Program-made: the position numbers and the translations under genes
Assembly (NCBI GenBank): GCA_031553755.1
Contig: JAVBKZ010000021.1
Coordinates: forward strand, 124,001-188,000
Direction of reading: 5' to 3'
From: JAIRVZ01 sp031553755
Lineage (GTDB): Bacteria; Bacteroidota; Bacteroidia; Bacteroidales; Azobacteroidaceae
Length of the DNA stretch: 64,000 nt
Part shown: positions 9,032-19,300 of the stretch, piece after piece
Layout: each line of letters starts with the position of its first letter
Numbering within the stretch: the stretch's first letter is position 1
The notes under the pieces: generated by a model
Told to the model about the DNA's origin: nothing
Databases searched by the model: none
The model's input: only the letters and a program-made list of their open reading frames with translations

Positions 9032-11923
9032 ATGAAACAGCTCCGCATTCTTAGCATTTTTTTATTGATTACTTGGGGGACATTTGCCCAAAATCAATTT
9101 GACCTTGTGATTGTAGGAGGGAATCCCGGGGGAATCATGGCTGCTATCGCCGCTGCCCGGCAAGGAAAAACTTCTGTTATTCTGGAACGAACCAACTATA
9201 TAGGAGGACTTCCCGCCAATGGATTGGGAGCGACTGATATTGCTACCCGAAACGCGACCACCGGACTTTTTTCTGAATTTACTACAAAAATCAAACAATA
9301 TTATATTCATCGTTACGGAGAAAATTCTCAACAGGTAAAAGATTGTAGCGATGGATTTCATTTTGAGCCTTCTGTCGCGGCATCTATTTATCAAGACATG
9401 TTAAATGAGTATAAAGATAAAATTACTATACTCCTTATGCGGCAGTTCGATGCCGAAAGCCAAAATATTTCCTTAAAAAATGGGAAAATTGAATATATTT
9501 ATGTCTTGAACCGTGAAAATCAAAAAAGGGAGTGCTATCAAGGAAATATCTTTATAGATGCTACTTACGAAGGAGATTTGGCTGCTGCTGCCGGTGTTCC
9601 TTTCCGTGTAGGCAGGGAAAGCAAAAATGAGTTTGGCGAACCCGGAGCCGGAAGAGCTTATGAATATTGGAAGAGCCAACCCGCGGAAGGTAGCACAGGA
9701 GAACCTGATAACGCGGTGCAAGCGTACAATTATCGTTTATGTCTGACAAATGATCCGAAAATTCGGGTTCCTTTTACCAAACCCGAACGATATAACAGAG
9801 AGGAATACGTCTCGCTCATCGAAGATGTATGGACCGGAAGAAACACGTGGGCAACGATGAAAAAGGTAACAAACGAAATGCTGGAAAACAATCGTAGCCA
9901 TATTGCTCAGGGAAACCCGACTAAATTACCGGGCGACAGTTGGGGTATCAATAAACTGAGTAGTTTAGTAAAACTACCCAATCAAAAGACAGACGGAAAC
10001 AATCAGCATGGGGTTTTTATTTCGACCGACTTACCTGAAGAAAATTGGCCGTGGCCTACTTCTTCTTGGGAATGGAGGGATAAATTTGCCATACGACTGA
10101 AAGAATATACATTAGGCCTTTTCTGGTTTGCGCAACATGATCAATCGCTTCCGAAACATTTCCGCGAAGAAATATCGAAGTGGGGATTCGCGAAAGACGA
10201 ATATCAGGACAATGAACATTTTCCACGGCAGGTATATGTACGTGAAGGTAGACGTTTTGAAGGAGCTTACTTTTTTACAGCAAAAGATGCTTTACCCACC
10301 GAACCTGGAAAAAGACCGCCTTTACATACCAATAGCATAACGGCGAGCCATTATGCGCTCGATTCTCACGCGGCCCGGAAACGTGAAACAGGAAGAGCGC
10401 ATTTAGATGGATTTATCAGTTATCCTACAGCCGTTTATACAGTACCGTTAGGAGTTATTCTCCCTAAAGAAATAAATAATCTGTTAATGCCAGTGCCTGT
10501 ATCCGGCTCGCATATCGGTTTTTCTACTTTGCGTATGGAACCTTGTTGGATGGCATTGGGACAAGCCGCAGGTATAACGGCCTCACTTGCCATTGATTAT
10601 GAAACAAACGTCCGTGATATCAGTATAGATAAACTACAAGAAATATTAATCAAACAGAAAGCTACACTTATCTACTATCGCGATGTTCAACCGGAAAATC
10701 CGCATTTTCCATTGGTACAATATATGGGATTACGCGGTTATCTGCCTGAATGGGAAGTAAATCTACAGGATACAATCGATAAGGAAACATTGCAACGGTG
10801 GAGTGCTTTATGTGGATTCGAGCTAAAAGCCGTTCCCGGAAAAACAACCAGGTTAGAAGTGTTGACTGCTATTTCAGAACAAAAAATAACATTGAAAGAT
10901 GCTTTCAATAATAAATTTTATATTGGTGTTGCTTTAAATAGAGGTCAATTTTCAGGGAATAATACAAAAGCTGAAGAAATAATAAAAACTCAGTTCAATG
11001 CTATTGTCGCAGAAAATTGCATGAAAAGCATGTATTTGCAACCCGAAAAAGATAAATTTTTCTTTGATGATGCTGATAAATTTGTAGCGTTCGGAGAAAA
11101 AAATCACATGTATATGACAGGACATACATTGATATGGCATTCTCAAACACCTCGTTGGTTCTTCGTAGATGATAAAGGAAATAAAGTTTCCCGCGAAATT
11201 TTGATTGAAAGAATGAAGAAATACATTTATACGGTTGTAGGGCGTTATAAAGGAAAAATAAAAGGATGGGATGTTGTAAACGAGGCTATTTTAGATAATG
11301 GAAAATGGCGCGATAGCCAGTTTTATCAGATTATCGGAGAAGATTTTATTAAACTGGCATTTCAATTCGCTCATGAAGCTGACCCCGATGCTGAACTATA
11401 CTATAATGATTATTCGATGGCGATTGATGGAAAGCGCGACAGTGTTCTCAAAATGGTCAAATCATTGCAAAAACAAGGTGTTCGGATTGATGGTATTGGC
11501 ATGCAGGGGCATATTGGCATGGATACTCCAAGTATAAGCGATTTTGAAAAAAGTATACTCGCGTTTTCTAATTTAGGAATAAAAGTAATGATTACGGAAT
11601 TGGATTTAAGCGTATTACCCAACCTTTGGTCGAATATGGGAGCTAATATTTCAGAAACAGCTGAATATCAAGAAAAAATGAATCCATATCCGAATGCGAT
11701 TCCTCGAGATGTAGAATTGAAATGGGAAGAACGTTATTTGGATTTCTTTAAGTTATTTTTTAAATATCATGACAGGATCAGTAGAGTAACTTTGTGGGGA
11801 ATCAGTGACGCTGATTCTTGGAAAAATAATTTTCCGATAAAAGGAAGAACGGATTATCCATTATTGTTTGATCGAAATTATAATCCGAAATCGGTTATAC
11901 AAAAAATAATGAGAATAAACTAA
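9032..11923 (+). CDS. FAD-dependent oxidoreductase fused to GH10 endo-xylanase
   Basis: A two-enzyme fusion of 963 aa. After a Sec signal peptide (ends GTFAQ) the Rossmann start FDLVIVGGNPGGIMAA begins near residue 24. The FAD_oxidored-type domain (PF12831 family, often misannotated as xanthan lyase) runs to about residue 615. It has the family motifs HFEPSVAASIYQDML, FIDATYEGDLAAAAGVPFR, HFPRQVYVREGRR and RMEPCWMALGQAAG. From about residue 621 a complete GH10 barrel follows. It shows FYIGVALN, HTLIWHSQTPRWF, WDVVNEA (acid/base E751), YYNDYS, GIGMQGHIG, MITELDLS (nucleophile E856) and LWGISDADSW. There is no lipobox and no T9SS tail, which suggests a periplasmic enzyme. The next gene starts 15 bp later. 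GH10 predicts endo-beta-1,4-xylanase activity; the redox substrate is unknown. Both domains look intact, so I see no sign of frameshift or decay. Confidence 0.9.
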   Translation: MKQLRILSIFLLITWGTFAQNQFDLVIVGGNPGGIMAAIAAARQGKTSVILERTNYIGGLPANGLGATDIATRNATTGLFSEFTTKIKQYYIHRYGENSQQVKDCSDGFHFEPSVAASIYQDMLNEYKDKITILLMRQFDAESQNISLKNGKIEYIYVLNRENQKRECYQGNIFIDATYEGDLAAAAGVPFRVGRESKNEFGEPGAGRAYEYWKSQPAEGSTGEPDNAVQAYNYRLCLTNDPKIRVPFTKPERYNREEYVSLIEDVWTGRNTWATMKKVTNEMLENNRSHIAQGNPTKLPGDSWGINKLSSLVKLPNQKTDGNNQHGVFISTDLPEENWPWPTSSWEWRDKFAIRLKEYTLGLFWFAQHDQSLPKHFREEISKWGFAKDEYQDNEHFPRQVYVREGRRFEGAYFFTAKDALPTEPGKRPPLHTNSITASHYALDSHAARKRETGRAHLDGFISYPTAVYTVPLGVILPKEINNLLMPVPVSGSHIGFSTLRMEPCWMALGQAAGITASLAIDYETNVRDISIDKLQEILIKQKATLIYYRDVQPENPHFPLVQYMGLRGYLPEWEVNLQDTIDKETLQRWSALCGFELKAVPGKTTRLEVLTAISEQKITLKDAFNNKFYIGVALNRGQFSGNNTKAEEIIKTQFNAIVAENCMKSMYLQPEKDKFFFDDADKFVAFGEKNHMYMTGHTLIWHSQTPRWFFVDDKGNKVSREILIERMKKYIYTVVGRYKGKIKGWDVVNEAILDNGKWRDSQFYQIIGEDFIKLAFQFAHEADPDAELYYNDYSMAIDGKRDSVLKMVKSLQKQGVRIDGIGMQGHIGMDTPSISDFEKSILAFSNLGIKVMITELDLSVLPNLWSNMGANISETAEYQEKMNPYPNAIPRDVELKWEERYLDFFKLFFKYHDRISRVTLWGISDADSWKNNFPIKGRTDYPLLFDRNYNPKSVIQKIMRIN

Positions 11924-11938
11924 AAAGTAATAATAATC

Positions 11939-13495
11939 GTGAAAACAAAATTTACATTTATCCTTGTATTTTTTTTAATCTTTATTTCTAATGTAATATT
12001 GGCAAAATCTTCTTCCAAAGCAGAGGTTACGGCACTTTCATATAGATATAATTTACTAGAACTTCCCGTTTATATTGCTGATAGTGGTTTTGATGCTGTG
12101 AGTCCGGTTTCCAGATTGTGGGATGGTATCACTTCTGTAGGTGTCAACGATAGCAAAGCAACAGGAAATGTTGAGGCTTGGGTTGAATTTGATTTTGGGA
12201 GAGAGTATGAAATAGAGGAAGCCAAACTTTTTCAGGATCATGGAGGAAACAGGGTGACGAGTTGGAAAGTAATGTATTGGACAGGCGATAAATGGGAAGA
12301 TGTTTTTCCTTATTTAAATACTACAGCTTCAGGTTGGCAAAGTAAAACATTTGATAAAAAGGCCAGAAAAGTGAGATTTTATGCCAGATGTAGCGCTTCC
12401 TCAAGTTATGTTAGTATTCATGAAATAGAACTTTATACCAAGACTTTATCCGAACCCCAAAAGATAATGGTAGGATGTGTAGGCGATAGTAATACGGAAG
12501 GAGCGGGAGCATCTTTTAAAAGTTTGTATTCCTGGCCGGTTCAATTAGGAATGCTTATGGGACTTGATTATCAGGTAAAAAACTGTGGAAAATCAGGGAC
12601 AACGCTTCAAAACGCTGCTGACTTGCCTTGGACTGCTGATGCGCAATATACTGTCCATAAAGGTATAAATTCCAATATTTCAATCATCGCTTTGGGAACA
12701 AACGATTCCAAATCTTACAATTGGAATTCGAACCGTTTTAAAAGTGATTATATTAATCTGATTAAGGAATTTCAAGGCTATGAATCCAAACCGGAAATAT
12801 TTATTCTTGTTCCGATTAAATCTTATTCTACCACTTCCACAATAAGAAATCAAGTCATAAAAGATGAAATTCGTCCCATTCTAAGAGATATCTCAAGAGA
12901 TTATGGAATTGCGGTAATAGATGGTTATGTAGTAACAGAAAATATAGGAGATCTTGTTCCTGATGGTATTCATCCCAATGATGAGGGTCTAAAGATGATA
13001 GCGGAAAAAGTAGCTTCTGTTTTAAAAACTACGAAGCCGCTTATTACTATCAACGGAAATCCTTCATCTATCACTTATGCGCAATATCGTTGGTATAAAG
13101 ATGGGGTTCTCATATCCGGAGCTTCAGCGTCAAACTATACGGTAACTCAGCCGGGAATTTATAAGGTTGCGGTAAAATTAAATTCGACTACCGATGACGT
13201 AATTGTTTCTAAAGATTATGAAGTATTAGATGCAGGTGTCAAATTGGTTATTTCGGATGGAATATCTTCATCAATATCTACATCGGAAATCAAACAAGTT
13301 AGAGTTTCAAAAATAAATAATGAGATATCGGTTAAAAATGCGGCAGGTTTGGATTTAAGGTTGTATGACGTGTATGGAAAACAACTAAAAATTGTAAAAA
13401 TACAAAACTCTAATGAAAATATAAACATCAGTCATCTACCTTGTGGAATATACCTTTACAGAGTAGGTGAAATAAGTGGAAAAATTCTGAAATAG
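11939..13495 (+). CDS. SGNH-family esterase with N-terminal discoidin-like domain and T9SS tail
   Basis: Secreted 518-aa protein that starts at a GTG (MKTKFTFILVFFLIFISNVILA...). Residues about 45-165 form a discoidin/F5-8C-like sandwich, a probable carbohydrate-binding module (VEAWVEFDFGREYEIEEAKLF, VSIHEIELYTK). The SGNH hydrolase follows. It has block I VGCVGDSNTEGAG with nucleophile S184, block III ALGTND, and the catalytic pair D342/H345 in PDGIHPND. The region around 365-420 looks Ig-like (YRWYKDGVLISGASASNYTV), and the end is a T9SS type A sorting domain (LRLYDVYGKQLK...GIYLYRV). It most likely removes acetyl or similar ester groups from xylan, given its position between the xylanase and GH115 genes. 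It follows the FAD-GH10 gene by 15 bp and precedes the next by 12 bp. Ester specificity is inferred. Confidence 0.85.
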   Translation: MKTKFTFILVFFLIFISNVILAKSSSKAEVTALSYRYNLLELPVYIADSGFDAVSPVSRLWDGITSVGVNDSKATGNVEAWVEFDFGREYEIEEAKLFQDHGGNRVTSWKVMYWTGDKWEDVFPYLNTTASGWQSKTFDKKARKVRFYARCSASSSYVSIHEIELYTKTLSEPQKIMVGCVGDSNTEGAGASFKSLYSWPVQLGMLMGLDYQVKNCGKSGTTLQNAADLPWTADAQYTVHKGINSNISIIALGTNDSKSYNWNSNRFKSDYINLIKEFQGYESKPEIFILVPIKSYSTTSTIRNQVIKDEIRPILRDISRDYGIAVIDGYVVTENIGDLVPDGIHPNDEGLKMIAEKVASVLKTTKPLITINGNPSSITYAQYRWYKDGVLISGASASNYTVTQPGIYKVAVKLNSTTDDVIVSKDYEVLDAGVKLVISDGISSSISTSEIKQVRVSKINNEISVKNAAGLDLRLYDVYGKQLKIVKIQNSNENINISHLPCGIYLYRVGEISGKILK

Positions 13496-13507
13496 AACTT
13501 AATACGA

Positions 13508-16264
13508 ATGAAAAAAGCTAAACTATATCTTTCTCTTTTTTTATTTGTTTGCATAGGGATTAATGCGCAAAGTATCAAGCCTTTATCGGAATATGATTTG
13601 AATAGTCATGATATTAGTTCTTTATTGGATTGGGGGCCATATTCTAAAAAATATGCGGGAATATCTCACATTCCGGAAATGGAAAAAGGCCTGCGTTTTG
13701 ATTTTTCCGTCATGCCGGGATATTACAGGAACAAGCAGTTGGTTCCTCACGTACTTTTTGAATCCTCATATTATCCTTGGAATTTTTCTCCGGATATGCA
13801 CAAGATATCTTACCGTTACCAGTTAGAATGGAAAAATCGTGTTTACTCAGATGTAACATATTATGTATTAGATCAATCGAAAGTTTTAGTTGAGATAAAA
13901 ACCATTAATAATACAGATTTTACCCAAAATTTGGTATACAACAACATTGCGTATATCGATTATCCGGAGTCGACTCCTAAGGTCAGGGCTTTTGGAGCGG
14001 AAAAGCTCCAATGGCAAAATGCAATAGACTACGAAGATTTGGATCTGGCAGAGAAGAAACCTCAATACAACTTGGTTTACGATGGTTGGATGAGAAATGA
14101 AGGTCTCAATGACTATGCGTTGTCAAGAAGCATTTTGGGAAGAGGATTCGGAAGAGACAAAGATGATAAGGTAAGTTATCTTTTAGACGTAAAGCAAACG
14201 ACAGGAGAATTATTATTCCGGTATAAGGCAGGAAACGGAAAAACTTGTTCTTTTGTTTTGGAAGGACTTATTTCTGATACCATTCATTTCAAAGGGACAG
14301 ATAATTTTGACTTATTGTCTATCCCTTATGAAACAAATAAGACAGGCGTACAAGTTTTAAGTATTCGTTCTTTAGGAGGAAATGCTATAGAATTAGATGG
14401 ATTTTTCATCGGAGAAAAAAATGCTTTTAAAGAATTAACGATAAAAGAAACCAAGCTCCCATTTACTCCTGAAATAAAAAAAGGTAAGACCAACGAAGAT
14501 TTCATCCTCAAATATCAGGATATTGATCAATATTATGCGGTTGCGTGGAATTATTCTGAATCTCAGATTCGGCAGATACTTAATAGTGAATTAGAGTCAT
14601 TTTTTAGGAGGAAAGTACACGATCATGTCAGTGGAACTTTGTCAGGCGATAAAAACTGGCATTACACCAACGCGTTTTTGCGTCCGATAGTCGTAGCTCC
14701 ACAATCTGAAAGCAAACTGTATATGCTCCTTATCGCAGGAGAAAAAAATGTAGTTGAAAATGATATTGCTCGTTTTCACGAAACCCCCGACTATTATATA
14801 ACGCAGGCATCTCAAATAGAAGCGTCCCGGCAAAAACCTTTATTGCTCCCTGGAAACGAGCAATATCATTTCGGATATAAATTGTTAGAATCAGCCATTC
14901 TTTCAAATATATCTTATCCGATTTATACACAACGTGAATATATTCGCCATTTTACTCCCGGGAAAAACTGGAATAGCTTGTATACGTGGGATTTAGGATA
15001 TATTTCTTTGGGTTTATTGGATATTGATAAAGAAAAATCTTTTGAATCAATCAAGGCTTATACTACACCGGTAGGATCACAATCTGCTTTTATACATCAT
15101 GGAACTCCACTTCCGATACAGATGTTTGCTTTTTTTGACTTTTGGAATATGACACAAAATAAAGAAGTCCTGAAATTTTTATATCCTCGCTTGAAACAAT
15201 ACTATGATTTCATGTCGGGAAATAGTCAGGGTTCTACAACACGAATGAAAGGAAGTAATCTGTTGAAAACATGGGACTATTTTTATAATTCGGGAGGCTG
15301 GGACGATTATCCCCCTCAGCATTATTATCATGATTCGGATAAGTCAAAAACGAATGTGACTCCCGTTGTTTCAACGGCATTTTATATCCGGGCGGCTAAA
15401 ATACTTCGTTTGGCAGCCAAAGAATTGGGTTATAAAAATGATATAAAATATTATGAAAAAGAGATAAAGACTTTTTCTGATGCGCTGCAAAAATATTCTT
15501 GGGATGATGACGCCGGATATTTCAGTTATGTTACTCACGATAAAGAAGGTAATGCTACCGGAATTTATCGTTATCCCAAAGATAACTCCAATTTTAATAA
15601 AGGTTTAGATGGTACTTCGCCTTTGCTTGCCGGAATTTGTACAAAAAATCAGGAAGACAAATTAGTAGGTCATCTCTTTTCGGAAAAAGAAATGTGGACA
15701 GCTTGTGGAATTTCTACAGTCGATCAGTCAGCTTCTTATTATAAAAAAGACGGATATTGGAACGGAGCAGTTTGGATGCCTCACCAATGGAACATGTGGA
15801 AATCTCTTTTGGATTGCGGTAGGGGAGAAGAAGCTCGTAAAATAGCGGAAACAGCTTTACGACTTTGGGAAAAAGAATGCGAAGAGAGTAATTATACTTT
15901 CGAACATTTCATTATTTCCTCCGGAAGAGGAGCCGGATGGCATCAGTTCTCCGGACTTTCTTCACCTGTAATCAATTGGTTTAGTTCTTACTACAAAATA
16001 GGAAAAGTTACTACCGGATTTGAAATTTGGATTGAAGAAGATAAGTTTGGTGAAAATTATTCAAACTATCAGGCAATATTAAATTTTGATGACTCGGAAA
16101 CCCCAAAAAGAAGAACAATGTTGGTTTGTCTTAACCCCGATTTTAAGTATAAGGTGTTTTTTAATAATCAGGTACTTGATTCAAAAATGCTTCATCCCGG
16201 TTGTATGGAAATAACACTTCCTACAACCAATAAAAAAGGACAATTGACAATTAATTTTTATTAA
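13508..16264 (+). CDS. MGH1/GH63-like (alpha/alpha)6-barrel glycoside hydrolase
   Basis: Secreted protein of 918 aa with a signal peptide ending GINAQ and no T9SS tail or lipobox. The N-terminal 330 residues are a beta-sandwich and the rest an (alpha/alpha)6 barrel. The barrel carries the signature YNSGGWDDYPPQ (W598-D599-D600, expected acid) and GYWNGAVWMPHQW, then FEHF with E799 as the likely base. This matches the MGH1-like/GH63 clan (GH-G), whose members cleave alpha-glucosidic or mannosylglycerate-type bonds. The partner substrate in a xylan locus is not obvious. Assignment to GH63 proper against an unclassified relative is uncertain. It sits 12 bp after the esterase gene and 117 bp before GH115, in the same direction. 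Confidence 0.7.
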   Translation: MKKAKLYLSLFLFVCIGINAQSIKPLSEYDLNSHDISSLLDWGPYSKKYAGISHIPEMEKGLRFDFSVMPGYYRNKQLVPHVLFESSYYPWNFSPDMHKISYRYQLEWKNRVYSDVTYYVLDQSKVLVEIKTINNTDFTQNLVYNNIAYIDYPESTPKVRAFGAEKLQWQNAIDYEDLDLAEKKPQYNLVYDGWMRNEGLNDYALSRSILGRGFGRDKDDKVSYLLDVKQTTGELLFRYKAGNGKTCSFVLEGLISDTIHFKGTDNFDLLSIPYETNKTGVQVLSIRSLGGNAIELDGFFIGEKNAFKELTIKETKLPFTPEIKKGKTNEDFILKYQDIDQYYAVAWNYSESQIRQILNSELESFFRRKVHDHVSGTLSGDKNWHYTNAFLRPIVVAPQSESKLYMLLIAGEKNVVENDIARFHETPDYYITQASQIEASRQKPLLLPGNEQYHFGYKLLESAILSNISYPIYTQREYIRHFTPGKNWNSLYTWDLGYISLGLLDIDKEKSFESIKAYTTPVGSQSAFIHHGTPLPIQMFAFFDFWNMTQNKEVLKFLYPRLKQYYDFMSGNSQGSTTRMKGSNLLKTWDYFYNSGGWDDYPPQHYYHDSDKSKTNVTPVVSTAFYIRAAKILRLAAKELGYKNDIKYYEKEIKTFSDALQKYSWDDDAGYFSYVTHDKEGNATGIYRYPKDNSNFNKGLDGTSPLLAGICTKNQEDKLVGHLFSEKEMWTACGISTVDQSASYYKKDGYWNGAVWMPHQWNMWKSLLDCGRGEEARKIAETALRLWEKECEESNYTFEHFIISSGRGAGWHQFSGLSSPVINWFSSYYKIGKVTTGFEIWIEEDKFGENYSNYQAILNFDDSETPKRRTMLVCLNPDFKYKVFFNNQVLDSKMLHPGCMEITLPTTNKKGQLTINFY

Positions 16265-16381
16265 AAAACAGATTTAAGATATAGTGTGGAGAATTTATGA
16301 ATGAGAAAACAAGTGTAGTAAAAATGAGTCAAAAGAGGTACTATTTTGCAGAAAAAATAATATAATAATATAAATTAAACC

Positions 16382-19300
16382 ATGAAGAAAATTTTATTAA
16401 CATCAACGTTAATAGGTATTTTTACCTTTTTTTCGTTGGCAATGTCGGCTGGTATTGTAATTAGCAATACAAATACAAGCGGAAGTTTCCCGTTAGTTTC
16501 AAATAATGTTTCAGCCTCTGTTGTTGTAGATAACAACGACATGGAAGTTGTGAAAATTGTGGCCGAAGCATTCTGTAACGATGTTAAATTGCTTACCGGA
16601 ATTAAACCTGTAATCAAAACTGCTGTAGATAACGCTCCGGTTGTGATTGTGGGTACGCTTGGAAAATCCACATTGATCGACCAATTAGCTTCAAGTGGAA
16701 AAATAAACAAATCTCGCATAGAGGGAAAATGGGAAACATTTTGTATTGCTGTGGTTGACAATCCTGTAAGTGGAGTTGACAAAGCATTAGTAATTGCAGG
16801 TAGTGATCCACGCGGAACAGCGTTCGGAATATTTGAACTTTCCCGCAAAATGGGAGTTTCTCCCTGGGTTTGGTGGGCGGATGTGATTCCTGAAACCCAT
16901 GATGCGATTTATGTTTCGGGAGATGAAGCGTTCGGACCTCCATCGGTAAAATACAGAGGAATGTTCATCAACGATGAAGACTTTGGAATGAAACCTTGGG
17001 CTGCAAAAAATATGGATCCAACTATCAGAAACGGTAGTGGAGATATTGGTCCTCGCGCACATGAGAAAATTTTTGAATTGATGCTTCGTACCAAATCCAA
17101 CTTTTTTTGGCCTGCTATGCATGCTTGCACCAAAGCTTTTTGGTACTACAATAATGCACAAGCAAATAATCCCGAAGTAGCCCGTAAATACCAAATTGTA
17201 TTAGGATCGAGCCATTGTGAACCAATGTTACGTGATAATGAGGACGAATGGAGACAAAATTTCAAAACCGAATATCCGGGAGTTACCCAAGGAGAATGGA
17301 ACTGGAAAACGAATAGTGCTGTCATTACAAAATATTGGGAGGACAGGGTAAAGGAATCCAAAAACAATCCAGCTATTTATACTTTAGGTATGCGTGGGGT
17401 ACACGATAGCCAAATGTTAGGGTATAACAACGATGATGAACGCGCGGTTGCCTTAAAGGGTATTATCGCTACACAACGAAATCTGTTAGAAACATATTTG
17501 GAAAAACCTAAGGCAACAGTTCCCCAATTATTTTGTCCTTATAAAGAAGCTTTAAGCCATTATAATAAAGGAATAGATTTACCTGTAGATGTAACTTTGT
17601 TGTGGCCGGATGATAATCATGGATATATTCGCCAGTTGTCAACGCCTACGGAACAAGCGCGTAGTGGAGGTTCAGGTGTGTATTACCACTTCTCTTACTG
17701 GGGAAATCCTCAGGATTACCTGTGGCTTGCTTCATCTTCGCCTGCATGGATCAGTTATGAAATGTCGAAAGCTTATCAATTAAATGCGAAAGATATTTGG
17801 GTATTCAACGTGGGAGATATTAAACCTGCTGAATTTGAATATCAATTCGCAATGGATTTAGCATGGGATGTAGATGCCTGGACTCCTGAAAAGGCTCATA
17901 CTTATACTTTGGCTTGGGCGAAAGAACACTTTGGAAATGATTTAGCTCAAGAAATCGCGGAAATAAAAAATCAATATTATCACTTAACTGCCTCAGGAAG
18001 ACCGGATCAAATACACAGGGTTGCTTTCAGCGTTGAAGAAACAGAAAAACGTCTGATAGCTTACGCGGAGTTGGATAACAAAGCCAAAGCATTGGAATCA
18101 CGTATTCCTAATCGACTCAAAGATGCTTATTTTCAACTTATAACTTATCCTGTGCGATGTGCAGCCGCCATGAATGAAAAAATTCTTGGAGCAAGACTTA
18201 GTTTTGAGTATGCCAGTCAGGGAAAAGTAACAGAAGCGCTGCAAATTACTGATAGGGCAAAAGTCGGATATAAAGTAATACGCGAATTGACCAATCAATA
18301 CAATAAGGTCATGGCAAATGGCAAATGGAATGGTATGATGGATTATTCTCCAAAAGATCTCGGTGTTTTTTTCGAACCAAATGTGGCGACAGAAGAGATT
18401 ATTAATGGAGATGTTATACCATTGAAAACATCTGACAAAACAACTGTTATTCCTGTTAAAAATTTTTCTGCTAAAACAGGAGCCGGAGTAACTTTACTGG
18501 AAGGATTAGGCGTTGGTGGAGCTTCTGTAACTGTTTGGCCGCTTAATATGACTCAATATACAAGTGCCAATATAACATCGGCTCCCAATGTCGAATATAA
18601 AATATCACTAAAAAAAGGCGCGAATAAGATTGGACTCAAATGTTTGCCCACTTTTCCGCTTTACGAAGGATACGATTTGCGTTATGCAGTTTCGGTGGAT
18701 GGAAATATCCCTCAATTTATTAGTATAAAAACTTCCGCAGAGACAGGAGATTGGAATGGAAACGTATTGAGAGGTTATGCTATTGATAATATTGCTATTC
18801 AGAGTAATACGGATAGAGAAGCTTCCCTGAAAATTTATTTTGCTGATCCGGGTTTAACCTTATCTTCGATAGAAATAACGACAGAAGAATCGGATCTTTT
18901 AAGCGGTAAAATGGTCAATCCTGATTTCGAATATCAATCAGCCGGAGTGTTAAATGATGGAACAACATTCAGGGGCGATCCTTATGGATGGTCACGTACA
19001 GGCACTTTGAAGGGAAATTCATGGGGTATTAACAAAGATGCTGCAAACTATCATGGAATGAATGTTTGTTGGTACGGTTCAACTCCAATGCCGGCATCAT
19101 TTGAACTATCTCAGGTTATTAAAGGTCTACCGGCGGGAGAATATGTTGTTCGTTGCTTGTTGGGAGTTCCGAAAGAAGCTTTAACTAATCAACGTCTTTT
19201 TGCCAATAAAAACGTAGAATATTACGGAAAAGAATCTGATTATGTTTCAAATCTGACCTCTGGGGAAGTTAATACTTTTGCCGGTTATACTGAAGATAAC

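Noticed and set aside
9032..11923. FAD-GH10 fusion as a frameshift or assembly joint
   Set aside because: The frame is continuous, both domains begin and end at natural borders, and the linker (about residues 600-621) looks like normal FAD-domain C-terminal sequence. Raw reads would still be decisive.
16375..16848. Antisense frame over the GH115 start
   Set aside because: Low-complexity, no signal or domain, entirely antisense to a conserved N-terminus.
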